DNA of 64,000 bases from JACCXE01 sp963718605. Its GTDB lineage: Bacteria > Actinomycetota > Acidimicrobiia > Acidimicrobiales > JACCXE01. Below, in pieces: positions 1-7,794 of this stretch; positions within the stretch are counted from its first letter, which is position 1; the number at the start of each line of letters is the position of its first letter. The stretch lies in assembly GCA_963718605.1 (NCBI GenBank), contig OY970363.1, positions 3,844,001 through 3,908,000 on the forward strand, given 5' to 3'. Below the pieces are notes generated by a model that was not told where the DNA came from, did not search any database, and was given only the letters and a program-made list of their open reading frames with translations. Made by a program: the position numbers and the translations under genes.

Positions 1-270
1 CTCGACTCGCTCAAGGGCCGCATCGCAGCCCTCAAGAACGAGATGGACGTCATTGTGCTCGCCCGCGACCTCGAAAACGTGGCCGCGGCGACGTACCAGT
101 CGACCGTCGGCGCGTACGACAACCTGGCGTACAACGCGGCGTCGATGTCGGTAGGCGGGGTTGAAGCCCGCCACGCCGCCGTGCTCAACGGCGTCTTGAA
201 GTCCGACGTGTTCTCCACGAAGGCTTTCCACACCGCGACTGGTGCAGTCGCCGTGGGCACCGGCCTGTAG
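1..270 (+). CDS. Ferritin-like domain protein, C-terminal part
   Basis: The reading frame is open from the first base, so the start lies outside the window; 89 residues remain. The visible part is helical and Ala-rich, with a Leu-Glu-Asn near residue 26 and a later Glu-Ala-Arg-His, the acidic/His spacing typical of the last two helices of ferritin-like proteins (PF13668 type). The C-terminus is a hydrophobic Gly/Val/Ala tail. Whether it binds metal cannot be judged from this fragment. A strong hairpin follows 12 nt after the stop, so the transcript probably ends there. Family assignment is by resemblance only. Confidence 0.6.
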   Translation, partial: LDSLKGRIAALKNEMDVIVLARDLENVAAATYQSTVGAYDNLAYNAASMSVGGVEARHAAVLNGVLKSDVFSTKAFHTATGAVAVGTGL

Positions 271-281
271 AACAGCCGCTT

Positions 282-331
282 CGTCCGGTCCGAAGCATGT
301 GACCTCGATCACATGAAATGCGGACCGGACG
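282..331 (+). terminator. Two-part stem-loop after the ferritin-like gene
   Basis: An 11-bp outer arm (CGTCCGGTCCG, 282-292) pairs perfectly with 321-331. Inside it a 7-bp arm (CATGTGA, 296-302) pairs with 309-315 around the loop CCTCGA. There is no T-run, so it is either a GC-rich actinobacterial-type terminator or a processing structure. It covers the most upstream possible start (313) of the next gene and argues for a later start. Confidence 0.6.
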
Positions 332-348
332 GAGCATGCTGCGGCTGC

Positions 349-1096
349 ATGAACGACGCGGCGGCGGTGATGATTCGTGCAGCGAACGTCTTCAAGACGT
401 ACGAACGGGGCGACACGATCGTCCATGCGTTGCAGGGAGCAAACCTCGCGGTCGCCAAGGGCGAGTTCTGCTCGATCATGGGTCCGTCGGGCTCCGGTAA
501 GTCGAGCCTGCTCCACCTGCTGGGCGGCCTCGACAATCCTTCCGCGGGCTACGTCGTCGTAGACGGCGAAGACCTGCGAGACATGCCCGACGACGAACTC
601 ACCATGTTCCGTCGGCGCAAGCTTGGCTTCGTCTTCCAGTTCTTCAATCTCCTGCCGTCAATGACGGCGTGGGAGAACGCGGCGCTGCCACTCATGCTCG
701 ACGGCCAGCGACTCAGCAAGCTCAGGCCGCGCGCCGTGGAGCTACTCGAACGCGTCGGACTCGGCCCCCGCGTGAACCACAAGCCGGGTCAATTGTCCGG
801 CGGCCAGTTGCAGCGCGTCGCGCTTGCGCCGCGCGTTGATCGCGGACCCGGTGGTGCTGCTGGCCGACGAACCGACGGGCAATCTTGATTCCGAGTCCGG
901 CGCCGAGGTGCTGCAACTGCTGCGCTCGGCCGCCGACGACGGACTGACCATTGTGATGGTGACCCACGACCGCAACGCCGCCAGCGTCGGCCACCGCACC
1001 GTCGATCTATGCGACGGGCGCGTCCTCGAACCGACGCCCGGGGCGCCAGCGCGTAAAAAGCCGGCGACACGGAAACGCGCGGTGGCGACGGTCTAG
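349..1096 (+). pseudogene. ABC transporter ATP-binding protein (LolD/MacB type), frameshifted
   Basis: The ATPase subunit of an exporter that should power the FtsX-type permease starting 3 nt downstream. Walker A (GPSGSGKS) lies near residue 45, the Q-loop and the signature LSGGQLQRVA follow, and Walker B/D-loop (ADEPTGNLDS) and the H-loop (MVTHD) are present, but the last two are in another frame. One extra C in the run at 829-831 (within cgcttgcgccgcgcg) causes the shift; removing it restores VALARALIADP exactly. All catalytic motifs are intact on either side, so this could be a sequence error. The start at 349 (or 370) is preferred because 313 lies inside the upstream hairpin. Confidence 0.85.
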
Positions 1097-1098
1097 CG

Positions 1099-3600
1099 AT
1101 GTCAGGTTTCGTCGCCCTCCACCTTCGACCCATTCGCAACCAGCCGCTGCGGGCGATCCTGTCCATGTCGGGCGTTGCCGTCGGCATCGCGTTGATGATC
1201 GCCATGCTCGGGCTGTTCGGGTCCATGACGAGTGCCGCCGACCGACTGACGAACTTGGCCGGCGGCGCCGACATCGAAGTCTCGGCGCCGAACGACTCAG
1301 GGCTGCCGGCGACGTTGCTGGACGAAGTCGCCGCAGTGCCGGGCGTGAAGGTGGCGGCGCCGCTCATGCGGACGAATGTGATTTTGGGCCGGGCCCCCGT
1401 TTTGCTGCTCGGACTCGACGAACGGCTCACACAGATTGGTGGCGGCGGCATCGACCTCGAGGCGTGCTTGCCTTCGACACTGCGCGCCGGCGAGGGCGTG
1501 CTCGTTGGGCCGGGGCTCGCCGATTCCCGCACGGCGCAGCTGGTGACGCCGGCGCACGCCACCAAGGTCAATGTCCTCGGGCGCATCAGCTGCCGCGCCG
1601 CTCGCGCCATCAACACCGGCCGCTTCGTCGCGGCACCGCTGGCGCTGGCTGAGCAACTCGGAGGGCGACCGGGCCGGCCCGATGCGATCGAAATCAAGGC
1701 GGCGCCGGGTGTGCGCCACGCCGAGCTGACGGGTGCCATCGAGCAGGTGGTCGCGGGGCGCGGTGTCGTCGCGACGCCGAAGCTGCTCGCCGCACAAGCG
1801 CGCAAGGGCACCGCCGCGTTCAAACAGGGCACGAGCGTGATGGTCGGGCTCTCTCTGGTAGTCGGCGCGTTCTGCGTGTTCAACACCGTGTCGATGACGG
1901 CGCTCGAGCGTCGCCGGGAACTGGCGACATTGCGCGCGATCGGCGGCCACCGGCGCCGGTTACTGCGCGACTTCCTGTTGGAGATGACGATGCTCGGCGT
2001 AGTCGGGTCGGCGCTCGGCGTGTTCTTGGGCGCGCTGGCCGGTAAACGTCTCATCGCCCGCATCCCGCCGATCCTCGTCGACACCGTTGGAGTGCAGCCG
2101 AGCTTCGTGCTCGGGCGAGGCATGATCGTCGCGGCGTTGGTGATCGGCACTCTGGTCACCGTCGGCGCGGCGTTGTTCCCCGCGCGCCACGCCGTGACCG
2201 TCGAACCCGTGGAGGCGATGCGGTCCGAAGGCCCATCCGAGTCGGCGCCGCCCCGTCACCAAACCAACGTCGTGATCCTCGCGATCGGCCTCACGCTGTT
2301 CGTCGGCGGATCGGTGCTCGCGGTCAGCGGCACGAGCAACGCCGCGACGTTGATCGGCTTCACCACCATCACCCTCGGATCGCTCGTGTCGCAGTACGCC
2401 GCCCGCGCGCAAATCGCCGACGCCGCCGCGTGGTTGGCGGCGCGGTTCGGCAACAGCGGACGCCTCGCCGCCGCGTCGATCGCTCGCGCCCCGCGCCGAA
2501 CCTGGGCCACCGTGACCGCGGTGACGGTGTCGGTGATCACGGTCGTCGCGATGGGCGGCATCACGTCAAACCAGATCAAGACGTTCTCGGACCCGTACAA
2601 GGCCATGACTGCGACCGACGTGTGGGTTGCCACCGCGAAAAACAACGTGATCCCGGTCAACAACCGGTTCCCCGACTCGATGCGCGACGAAGTCGCCAAA
2701 GTGGACGGCGTTGCCAGCGTGGTGGGCTCACAGTCGGCGTACACGACGATCATGGGCGACCGCGTGCTCCTCCAGGGCACCGACGGCATGTCGAACGCGT
2801 CACAGTTCGCCGCACTCCACGCGTCGTCGCAGCGACGCATTCTCGACGCCGCCGATCCCGTAGTCGCAGTAACGAAGACCTTCGCGTCGCAGCAGAAGCT
2901 CCACGTGGGCGACCCGCTCAGGATCCAAACGCCGAGCGGCCCGCTCGTCATGCCGATCATCGAAGTAGTCGATGTCGTCGCGCCGACGCAGTCGGGCGTC
3001 GTCGTGATCAACCTCGCCGTGATGCAGCAGGCGTATCAACGGCCGGGCCTCACGTGGATCGAAGCACACGCGCAGCCGGGTGTGAGCCCCGCCGAACTGA
3101 AGGCACGCATTACGCACGCGTTGGCGAGCTCTCCGACACCGGCGTTCGCGTACACCGGTTCCGAGGGCTACCACGGCGCCAAGAAGTCGATCGTCGCCTC
3201 AACACAAATCATCACTGCCATGGAGTTCGCGGTCTTCGCCGGCACCGCCTTGGCGCTCGGCAACGCATTGATGATTTCGGTGATCGAGCGACGGCGGGAA
3301 CTCGGCATCGTCCGGGCCATCGGAACGACGCGGCGCCAACTCCGACGCATGGTGTTGGCCGAAGCGGTCGCAATCGCCGCGGTCGGAGTGGCGCTGGGGA
3401 GCTTTCAGGGGCTGCTCCAACACCGCGTCGGCGACACCGCGGTGGAGACGCTCATGAAGGCAACTGTGAATTACCGGTTCACGCCGAACCCGTTGCTAAG
3501 CGTGAGTGTGGCCGTGCTCGTGACCGCCGTCCTCGCGTCGATTCTTCCCGCCGCGCGCGCGGCGCGCACAAACGTGATCGAGGCGATTGGCTACGAGTAG
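1099..3600 (+). CDS. FtsX/MacB-family ABC transporter permease
   Basis: An 833-residue inner-membrane permease that starts 2 nt after the ATPase stop, clearly the same operon. It has two FtsX domains: an N-terminal membrane segment (about residues 14-40), an extracytoplasmic region, a three-helix block near residues 245-340 containing ERRRELATLRAIGG, then a second copy of the plan with ERRRELGIVRAIGT near residue 735 and two final helices. This double layout is that of LolCE/MacB-like permeases moving lipoproteins, lipids or peptides; the substrate is unknown. The two ERRREL-AIG boxes are the usual contact sites for the ATPase. Confidence 0.9.
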   Translation: MSGFVALHLRPIRNQPLRAILSMSGVAVGIALMIAMLGLFGSMTSAADRLTNLAGGADIEVSAPNDSGLPATLLDEVAAVPGVKVAAPLMRTNVILGRAPVLLLGLDERLTQIGGGGIDLEACLPSTLRAGEGVLVGPGLADSRTAQLVTPAHATKVNVLGRISCRAARAINTGRFVAAPLALAEQLGGRPGRPDAIEIKAAPGVRHAELTGAIEQVVAGRGVVATPKLLAAQARKGTAAFKQGTSVMVGLSLVVGAFCVFNTVSMTALERRRELATLRAIGGHRRRLLRDFLLEMTMLGVVGSALGVFLGALAGKRLIARIPPILVDTVGVQPSFVLGRGMIVAALVIGTLVTVGAALFPARHAVTVEPVEAMRSEGPSESAPPRHQTNVVILAIGLTLFVGGSVLAVSGTSNAATLIGFTTITLGSLVSQYAARAQIADAAAWLAARFGNSGRLAAASIARAPRRTWATVTAVTVSVITVVAMGGITSNQIKTFSDPYKAMTATDVWVATAKNNVIPVNNRFPDSMRDEVAKVDGVASVVGSQSAYTTIMGDRVLLQGTDGMSNASQFAALHASSQRRILDAADPVVAVTKTFASQQKLHVGDPLRIQTPSGPLVMPIIEVVDVVAPTQSGVVVINLAVMQQAYQRPGLTWIEAHAQPGVSPAELKARITHALASSPTPAFAYTGSEGYHGAKKSIVASTQIITAMEFAVFAGTALALGNALMISVIERRRELGIVRAIGTTRRQLRRMVLAEAVAIAAVGVALGSFQGLLQHRVGDTAVETLMKATVNYRFTPNPLLSVSVAVLVTAVLASILPAARAARTNVIEAIGYE

Positions 3601-3603
3601 TGG

Positions 3604-3834
3604 TCAGCGCGCGACGGCGCGCAACAGTTCCATTACCTGTTTCATGTCTCCCGCCGACTTCACTCGGCCCTGCATAAAGCCGACGTTCAGGTTCAAGGAT
3701 CCGGCGCGCACGGCTTCGGCGTCGGCGGCCGTCGCGGTGAACACGAGCTCGGGAGTGTCGCCGGGCTCGAGCAGCGTCACGTTCGGCACACCCTGTTCGA
3801 CGGTGACGACGAATCGGGTTTCGTCCTTCGGCAC
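3604..3834 (-). CDS. SCP2-like sterol/lipid-binding domain protein
   Basis: A 76-residue protein whose second half (GSLNLNVGFMQGRVKSAGDM, then a Lys-Gln-Val helix) is the C-terminal signature of SCP2 lipid-binding domains. The family is normally about 100 residues or more, so this is a short form lacking the first strand and helix. It starts at GTG only 2 nt after the Mca-fusion stop and is therefore the last gene of the 5665-to-3604 operon. Likely a small cytosolic carrier of hydrophobic ligands; ligand unknown. Confidence 0.6.
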   Translation of the reverse strand: MPKDETRFVVTVEQGVPNVTLLEPGDTPELVFTATAADAEAVRAGSLNLNVGFMQGRVKSAGDMKQVMELLRAVAR

Positions 3835-3836
3835 CG

Positions 3837-5120
3837 CTAGGTCGCGTTAGCGGGAGACGGGAGCCCGGCGAACAGATCGTCCTCGAGCTCGCCTTCGCCC
3901 CGCGGACCGCGCGCCAATACGTAGTCGTCGTACGGATGAATGCCGCGCATCACTTCCGGAGGCAAGCCAAACCAGAACGGCGAGTTCGGATCGATCTGGG
4001 TGGCGTGGGCGCGCAACGCCTCCTGGCGCACGTCCTCAAAACCCGTGAGGTCGATCTGGGTGGTCAGTTCGTTGTCGGTCTCGTCGGGCTTGCGGTCCTT
4101 GAACCAGTCCGCGCTGAAAGGCGACTCGAGGCCGAGTTCGAGAAACTTCTCGTGCATCAGCACGATGCGCTTGAACGACCACGCCGTGTAATAGATCTTC
4201 GAAACCGTCCACGGCTCGCCCGACTCGGGATACTGCGCCGGGTCGGCGGCGGCGTCTACTGCCGCGATCGTGATGTCGTGCACGCGCAAGTGATCGGGAT
4301 GCGGATAACGCTCTTGCTTGTCCCCGTACGTGATCACGACCTGTGGCTTCGTACGCCGAAGTATCGCTACCAGTCGACCGACCGCTTCTTCGAGCGGTGC
4401 CTGCCAAAACGACGCGGGGTTCTTGTTCGCGTCGCTATCGGGCATGCCGGAGTCGCGGTAGCCGAGCATCACCACTTCGTCGTAACCAATCACCTTGGCC
4501 GCGGCATCGAGTTCAGCGCGACGCACTGCACCAATGTCGGCTTTCACCTCGTCGGTGTCCATCGCCGGGTTGAGGATGTCGCCCTCCTCGCCGCCGGTGC
4601 AACACACGAGAACGGTGTGCACGCCTTGCGCGTGGTACTTGGCGACGGTGCCGGCGCCCTTGGATGCTTCGTCATCCGGGTGGGCGTGCACGGCGAGAAG
4701 GCAGAGGCGCTCGTCCATCCCATTCACGGTAGTGGGGTCGTCGGGGGCCTCCGGACGAGGTGCGTAGATCAGCGCACGTGCGAGTCGTTCTTCGCGAGTC
4801 TCGTCCCGGTCCGGCACGCGGCGTAGGCCCGACTCGGCCTGCGCGGCCTGCACGATGGCCCGACCCTGGCGGGCGGCCCGGCCCACGTGCAACAAGGCTG
4901 CGAGTGCGGCGATGTCGTTGAGGCGCGCCGGGCGGGTGGGCGCAGGTGGGTCGGCCAGGAACGTGTCGAGGCGTGCGAGCGACTCGTGAATGTCGTCGAT
5001 CTTGAGGGCGAGTGCGTCGAGAATCGGGTCGACGTCCGCCGGGTCGTAGCCGCGCACACGCTCGCGGAAGCCGACCTCGCGGATCACTTCCGAGTTCAGC
5101 TCCTCGAAGTCGTACTCCAT
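3837..5120 (-). CDS. mca: Mycothiol-conjugate amidase-like (LmbE family) protein with N-terminal DivIVA-like region
   Basis: A 427-residue protein. From residue 135 (an internal ATG at 4718) it is a full LmbE-family deacetylase with the zinc motif AHPDDE at 146-151 and the CCTGGEEGDI segment typical of mycothiol S-conjugate amidase, which cleaves mycothiol adducts so that mercapturates can be exported. The first about 60 residues (GFRERVRGYDPADVDPILDAL) match the membrane/coiled-coil start of DivIVA-domain proteins, followed by an Ala/Arg-rich linker. The longer start is supported because ATG 5118-5120 overlaps the TGA of the upstream gene (TGATG), implying coupled translation. Mca proteins are usually about 290 residues. 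If the short start is used instead, the N-terminal region would be untranslated. Confidence 0.82.
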   Translation of the reverse strand: MEYDFEELNSEVIREVGFRERVRGYDPADVDPILDALALKIDDIHESLARLDTFLADPPAPTRPARLNDIAALAALLHVGRAARQGRAIVQAAQAESGLRRVPDRDETREERLARALIYAPRPEAPDDPTTVNGMDERLCLLAVHAHPDDEASKGAGTVAKYHAQGVHTVLVCCTGGEEGDILNPAMDTDEVKADIGAVRRAELDAAAKVIGYDEVVMLGYRDSGMPDSDANKNPASFWQAPLEEAVGRLVAILRRTKPQVVITYGDKQERYPHPDHLRVHDITIAAVDAAADPAQYPESGEPWTVSKIYYTAWSFKRIVLMHEKFLELGLESPFSADWFKDRKPDETDNELTTQIDLTGFEDVRQEALRAHATQIDPNSPFWFGLPPEVMRGIHPYDDYVLARGPRGEGELEDDLFAGLPSPANAT

Positions 5121-5665
5121 CAGCTGCTGGTGAGCGCCAATCGTTCGTCGCTCATGAGGTTGTCGAGTTCAGCCGCCACCGGAGCATCCGCGGCCGCGGT
5201 GCAGGCGATATAGGCGCGGACGATCACCGCCGGGTGGGTCTTCAGTAGATGGTCAACCAGTCGGTCGAGATCCTCACGCGTCGGCATCTCGAAGGTCTCC
5301 TCGCCCAGAAACTCCGCGGCTTCGTGGTCGAGGCCCGCGGTTAGTTCGGCCGCCATCTCGATCTGCTTGGTCGGCGACAGGCCGCGGATCTTCGTGCGAA
5401 TTAGCCGTCCGACCCCGCCCTTGATGAACCGGGGATCGAGGCGTACGGCGAGACGCTGGGTGAGTGCGCTGCGCACCTGGTCCGGCGCCTGCTGCAGGTG
5501 CGCATTGAGATCTTCGATCGTGAGCGCGTTGAGGGTCTCGGTCAAACGGGTCCGGCGCTCGGCGAGCACCTCTGGAGAGGTGTCCGAGACGTACTCCTCG
5601 TGATCGACGTCATCGCCGTGATCATGATCGTGGTCGCAGTTCTCGTCGTGCTCGTGGTCCGTCAC
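5120..5665 (-). CDS. Unknown protein with His/Asp-rich N-terminus
   Basis: I do not recognise this 181-residue protein. Its first 24 residues hold six His and more than ten Asp/Glu plus one Cys, a likely metal-binding tail. The rest is helical and charged, with no membrane segment or signal peptide. A middle part (LDPRFIKGGVGRLIRTKIRG) is basic. Its stop overlaps the start of the DivIVA-like/Mca fusion, so the two are probably made together. The role is open. Confidence 0.6.
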   Translation of the reverse strand: MTDHEHDENCDHDHDHGDDVDHEEYVSDTSPEVLAERRTRLTETLNALTIEDLNAHLQQAPDQVRSALTQRLAVRLDPRFIKGGVGRLIRTKIRGLSPTKQIEMAAELTAGLDHEAAEFLGEETFEMPTREDLDRLVDHLLKTHPAVIVRAYIACTAAADAPVAAELDNLMSDERLALTSS

Positions 5666-5683
5666 GCCGCCAACGTTACGCGC

Positions 5684-6919
5684 CTAAACACCGCGCGGAA
5701 TATCTACCCACGGGATATCGCGGTCGGTCGCGGGTTCCTTCGGAAGACCCAGCACGCGCTCGCCGAGGATGTTGCGCATGATCTCGCTCGTGCCACCCTC
5801 GATGGTGTTGGCCCGTGAGCGCAGAAATCCGCGCACGGACGCGCCGGTGGCGGCGTCGTCGGTGGTGCGCCACCCCGTAGCCGCGGCGCCGAGCATTTCC
5901 ATGGCGACGACCTGAAGCCGCTTGTTGTACTCCGCCTGGAACAGCTTGGTGATCGACCCCTCAGGGCCCGGGCGCTTGCCGCCCCCGCGCGCGACCGCGG
6001 CGCGCAGATTTGTGATCTTGTTGACGCGGGCCTCGATCGCTAGCTGCGCCAATTTGTTGCGCAAGACGGGCTCGTCCCACTGGCCCGACGCCTTGGCCCG
6101 CCGGATCAGGTCGTCGATCGCGCCGCCGCCCACATTGCCACCGCCGACGGAACCTTCCCCGGAGAGCGCCACGCGCTCGTTCATCAGAGTCTCGGTCGCC
6201 ACGGCCCACCCGTTGCCTACGTCGCCGCATCGCATTGAGTCCGGAATGCGGACGTCGGTAAAGAAGACCTCGTTGAACTCGGAGTCCCCCGTGATCTGCC
6301 TGAGCGGCCGCACTTCGACGCCCGGCGCATGCATGTCGACGATGAAATAAGTGAGGCCCTTGTGCTTGGGCGCGTCCGGATCGGTGCGCGCGACGAGCAT
6401 CCCCCACTTCGCCATGTGCGCGAGCGTCGTCCACACCTTCTGTCCGTTGACGATCCACTCGTCGCCGTCACGCACTGCCCGCGTCGCGAGGGTCGCGACA
6501 TCCGAACCGGCCGAAGGCTCACTGAACAGCTGGCACCAGATCTCGCGGTGCTGCGCCATCGGTGGCAGCAGCGTGCGCTTCATCTCCTCGCTCCCCCACT
6601 GCATCACGGTGGGGCCGCCCATACCGATGCCGATCACGTTGAAGCTGCGGGGCACCTTGTAGCGACCCAGCTCCTCCATCACGACGCGCACGCCGGCCGG
6701 GTCAAGGCCGCCGCCGCCGTACTCCTTGGGCCAACTCGGGGTGGCGTATCCGGCCTCGCCGAGCCGGGCGCACCAGTCGTTGAACTCGACCTTCTTGCGG
6801 CCCTCGGCCAGCTTTGCTGGGTCGTTTTGCTCGATCCCCTCGACCCACTCGGCGGGCAGGTTGGCCCGGAGCCAGGCAACTACCTCGTCGCGAACCGTTA
6901 CTTCGGTGCTCGTAGACAT
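5684..6919 (-). CDS. Acyl-CoA dehydrogenase
   Basis: A 411-residue FAD-dependent acyl-CoA dehydrogenase: N-terminal helical domain, the FAD-binding strand motif with FSEPSAGSDVA, the VNGQKVWTT segment, and a C-terminal helical domain ending in EGGTSEIMRNILGERVLGLP. The large EGTSEIMR-type ending is typical of long-chain or steroid-degradation ACADs of actinobacteria. ATG 6919 is chosen because a -10-like TACAGT lies 7 nt upstream (6927-6932). A TetR-type palindrome sits immediately beyond it (6934-6949), shared with the divergent thioesterase. Confidence 0.92.
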   Translation of the reverse strand: MSTSTEVTVRDEVVAWLRANLPAEWVEGIEQNDPAKLAEGRKKVEFNDWCARLGEAGYATPSWPKEYGGGGLDPAGVRVVMEELGRYKVPRSFNVIGIGMGGPTVMQWGSEEMKRTLLPPMAQHREIWCQLFSEPSAGSDVATLATRAVRDGDEWIVNGQKVWTTLAHMAKWGMLVARTDPDAPKHKGLTYFIVDMHAPGVEVRPLRQITGDSEFNEVFFTDVRIPDSMRCGDVGNGWAVATETLMNERVALSGEGSVGGGNVGGGAIDDLIRRAKASGQWDEPVLRNKLAQLAIEARVNKITNLRAAVARGGGKRPGPEGSITKLFQAEYNKRLQVVAMEMLGAAATGWRTTDDAATGASVRGFLRSRANTIEGGTSEIMRNILGERVLGLPKEPATDRDIPWVDIPRGV

Positions 6920-6933
6920 GGCGCGGACTGTAC

Positions 6934-6949
6934 TTGACCGACCGGTCAA
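6934..6949. promoter_or_regulatory. TetR-type operator between acyl-CoA dehydrogenase and thioesterase
   Basis: TTGACCGACCGGTCAA is a perfect 7-bp inverted repeat with a 2-nt spacer. It lies 15 nt from the dehydrogenase start and just upstream of its -10-like hexamer, and 24 nt before the thioesterase start. The geometry fits repression of both genes. Fourteen of its bases recur at 50617-50634. The regulator is not in the window. Confidence 0.65.
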
Positions 6950-6972
6950 TTTTCCGTGGAAAGCTGCACGGC

Positions 6973-7782
6973 ATGGCGACGGAGTTCGACACCGACACGG
7001 CCCTGCGCGACCTCGGCGATGGTCGATTCGAAGGCGCGGTGACCGATCGCTGGATGATCGGCGGTGGGCCCAACGGCGGCTATGTCGCGAGCATCCTGTT
7101 GCGCGGCCTCATCGCGTCGTCGCCCCAGCCGGATCCGTTGAGCATGACGACGCACTTCGTCGGACGGCCCGAGCCGGGGCCGTTCGAGGTCACGGTCGCC
7201 GTGAGTCACTCAACGCGGAGCCATGCGTTCATGGACGCGTCGCTCGTGCAAGAGGGCACCGTCCGGGCACGGGCGATCGCGGTGTTCGGTCGTCGCCGCG
7301 ACGACCAGCCCTACGACGTCGACCTGAAGTCACCGGCGGTCACGCCGCCCGGCGTCGGTGTGCCGGTTCGCGAGGTCCCCGTCAACGCGTTGATGCCGTC
7401 GATGAGTTTCATCGAGCGCTTCACGTACCGCGCTCCCAACTCCGCCGATCCGTTCGAGGGCAAAGGTGCGCACGCGGTGGTCGGCGGATGGACCAGCCTC
7501 AACGACCGCGACGTCGACACAGTGGCGCTGCCGCTCCTCGCCGACTGTTGGCCGCCGCCGATCTTCATGCGAAGAGGCCCGGGCCTCGCGCCCACGATCG
7601 AGCTCACCGTCCACTTCCGTAACAACCCCGAACCGGGGTGGGTGTGGTGTCACTTCGAAAGCCGGGTGCTCGCGGGCGGCTACGTCGAGGAGGACGGGGA
7701 GATCTGGTCCGAGAGCGGCAACATCATTGCGATGAGCCGCCAGATTTCGCGGTTCACCGCCATGCCGCCACCCGCGCCGTAG
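6973..7782 (+). CDS. Acyl-CoA thioesterase-family protein
   Basis: A 269-residue double-hotdog protein of the TesB-like/thioesterase-superfamily type. The N-terminal half has the WMIGGGPNGGYVASILL helix and SMTTHFVGRPEPGPFEV strands; the C-terminal half repeats the fold. It is expected to hydrolyse acyl-CoA esters in the cytosol. It is divergent from an acyl-CoA dehydrogenase with a shared operator, which supports a role in fatty- or aromatic-acyl catabolism. ATG 6973 is taken because earlier in-frame codons fall in the operator. Confidence 0.8.
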   Translation: MATEFDTDTALRDLGDGRFEGAVTDRWMIGGGPNGGYVASILLRGLIASSPQPDPLSMTTHFVGRPEPGPFEVTVAVSHSTRSHAFMDASLVQEGTVRARAIAVFGRRRDDQPYDVDLKSPAVTPPGVGVPVREVPVNALMPSMSFIERFTYRAPNSADPFEGKGAHAVVGGWTSLNDRDVDTVALPLLADCWPPPIFMRRGPGLAPTIELTVHFRNNPEPGWVWCHFESRVLAGGYVEEDGEIWSESGNIIAMSRQISRFTAMPPPAP

Positions 7783-7794
7783 CGTTCAGCCTTA

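Noticed and set aside
313..348. Cys-rich N-terminal extension of the ABC ATPase (start at 313)
   Set aside because: That start lies within a strong hairpin, and the extension is unlike any ATPase start; a start at 349 or 370 fits better.
789..2159. 456-residue open frame antisense to the ABC exporter genes
   Set aside because: It overlaps the ATPase end and the permease start, is Ser/Arg/Ala-rich, and has no start signals.
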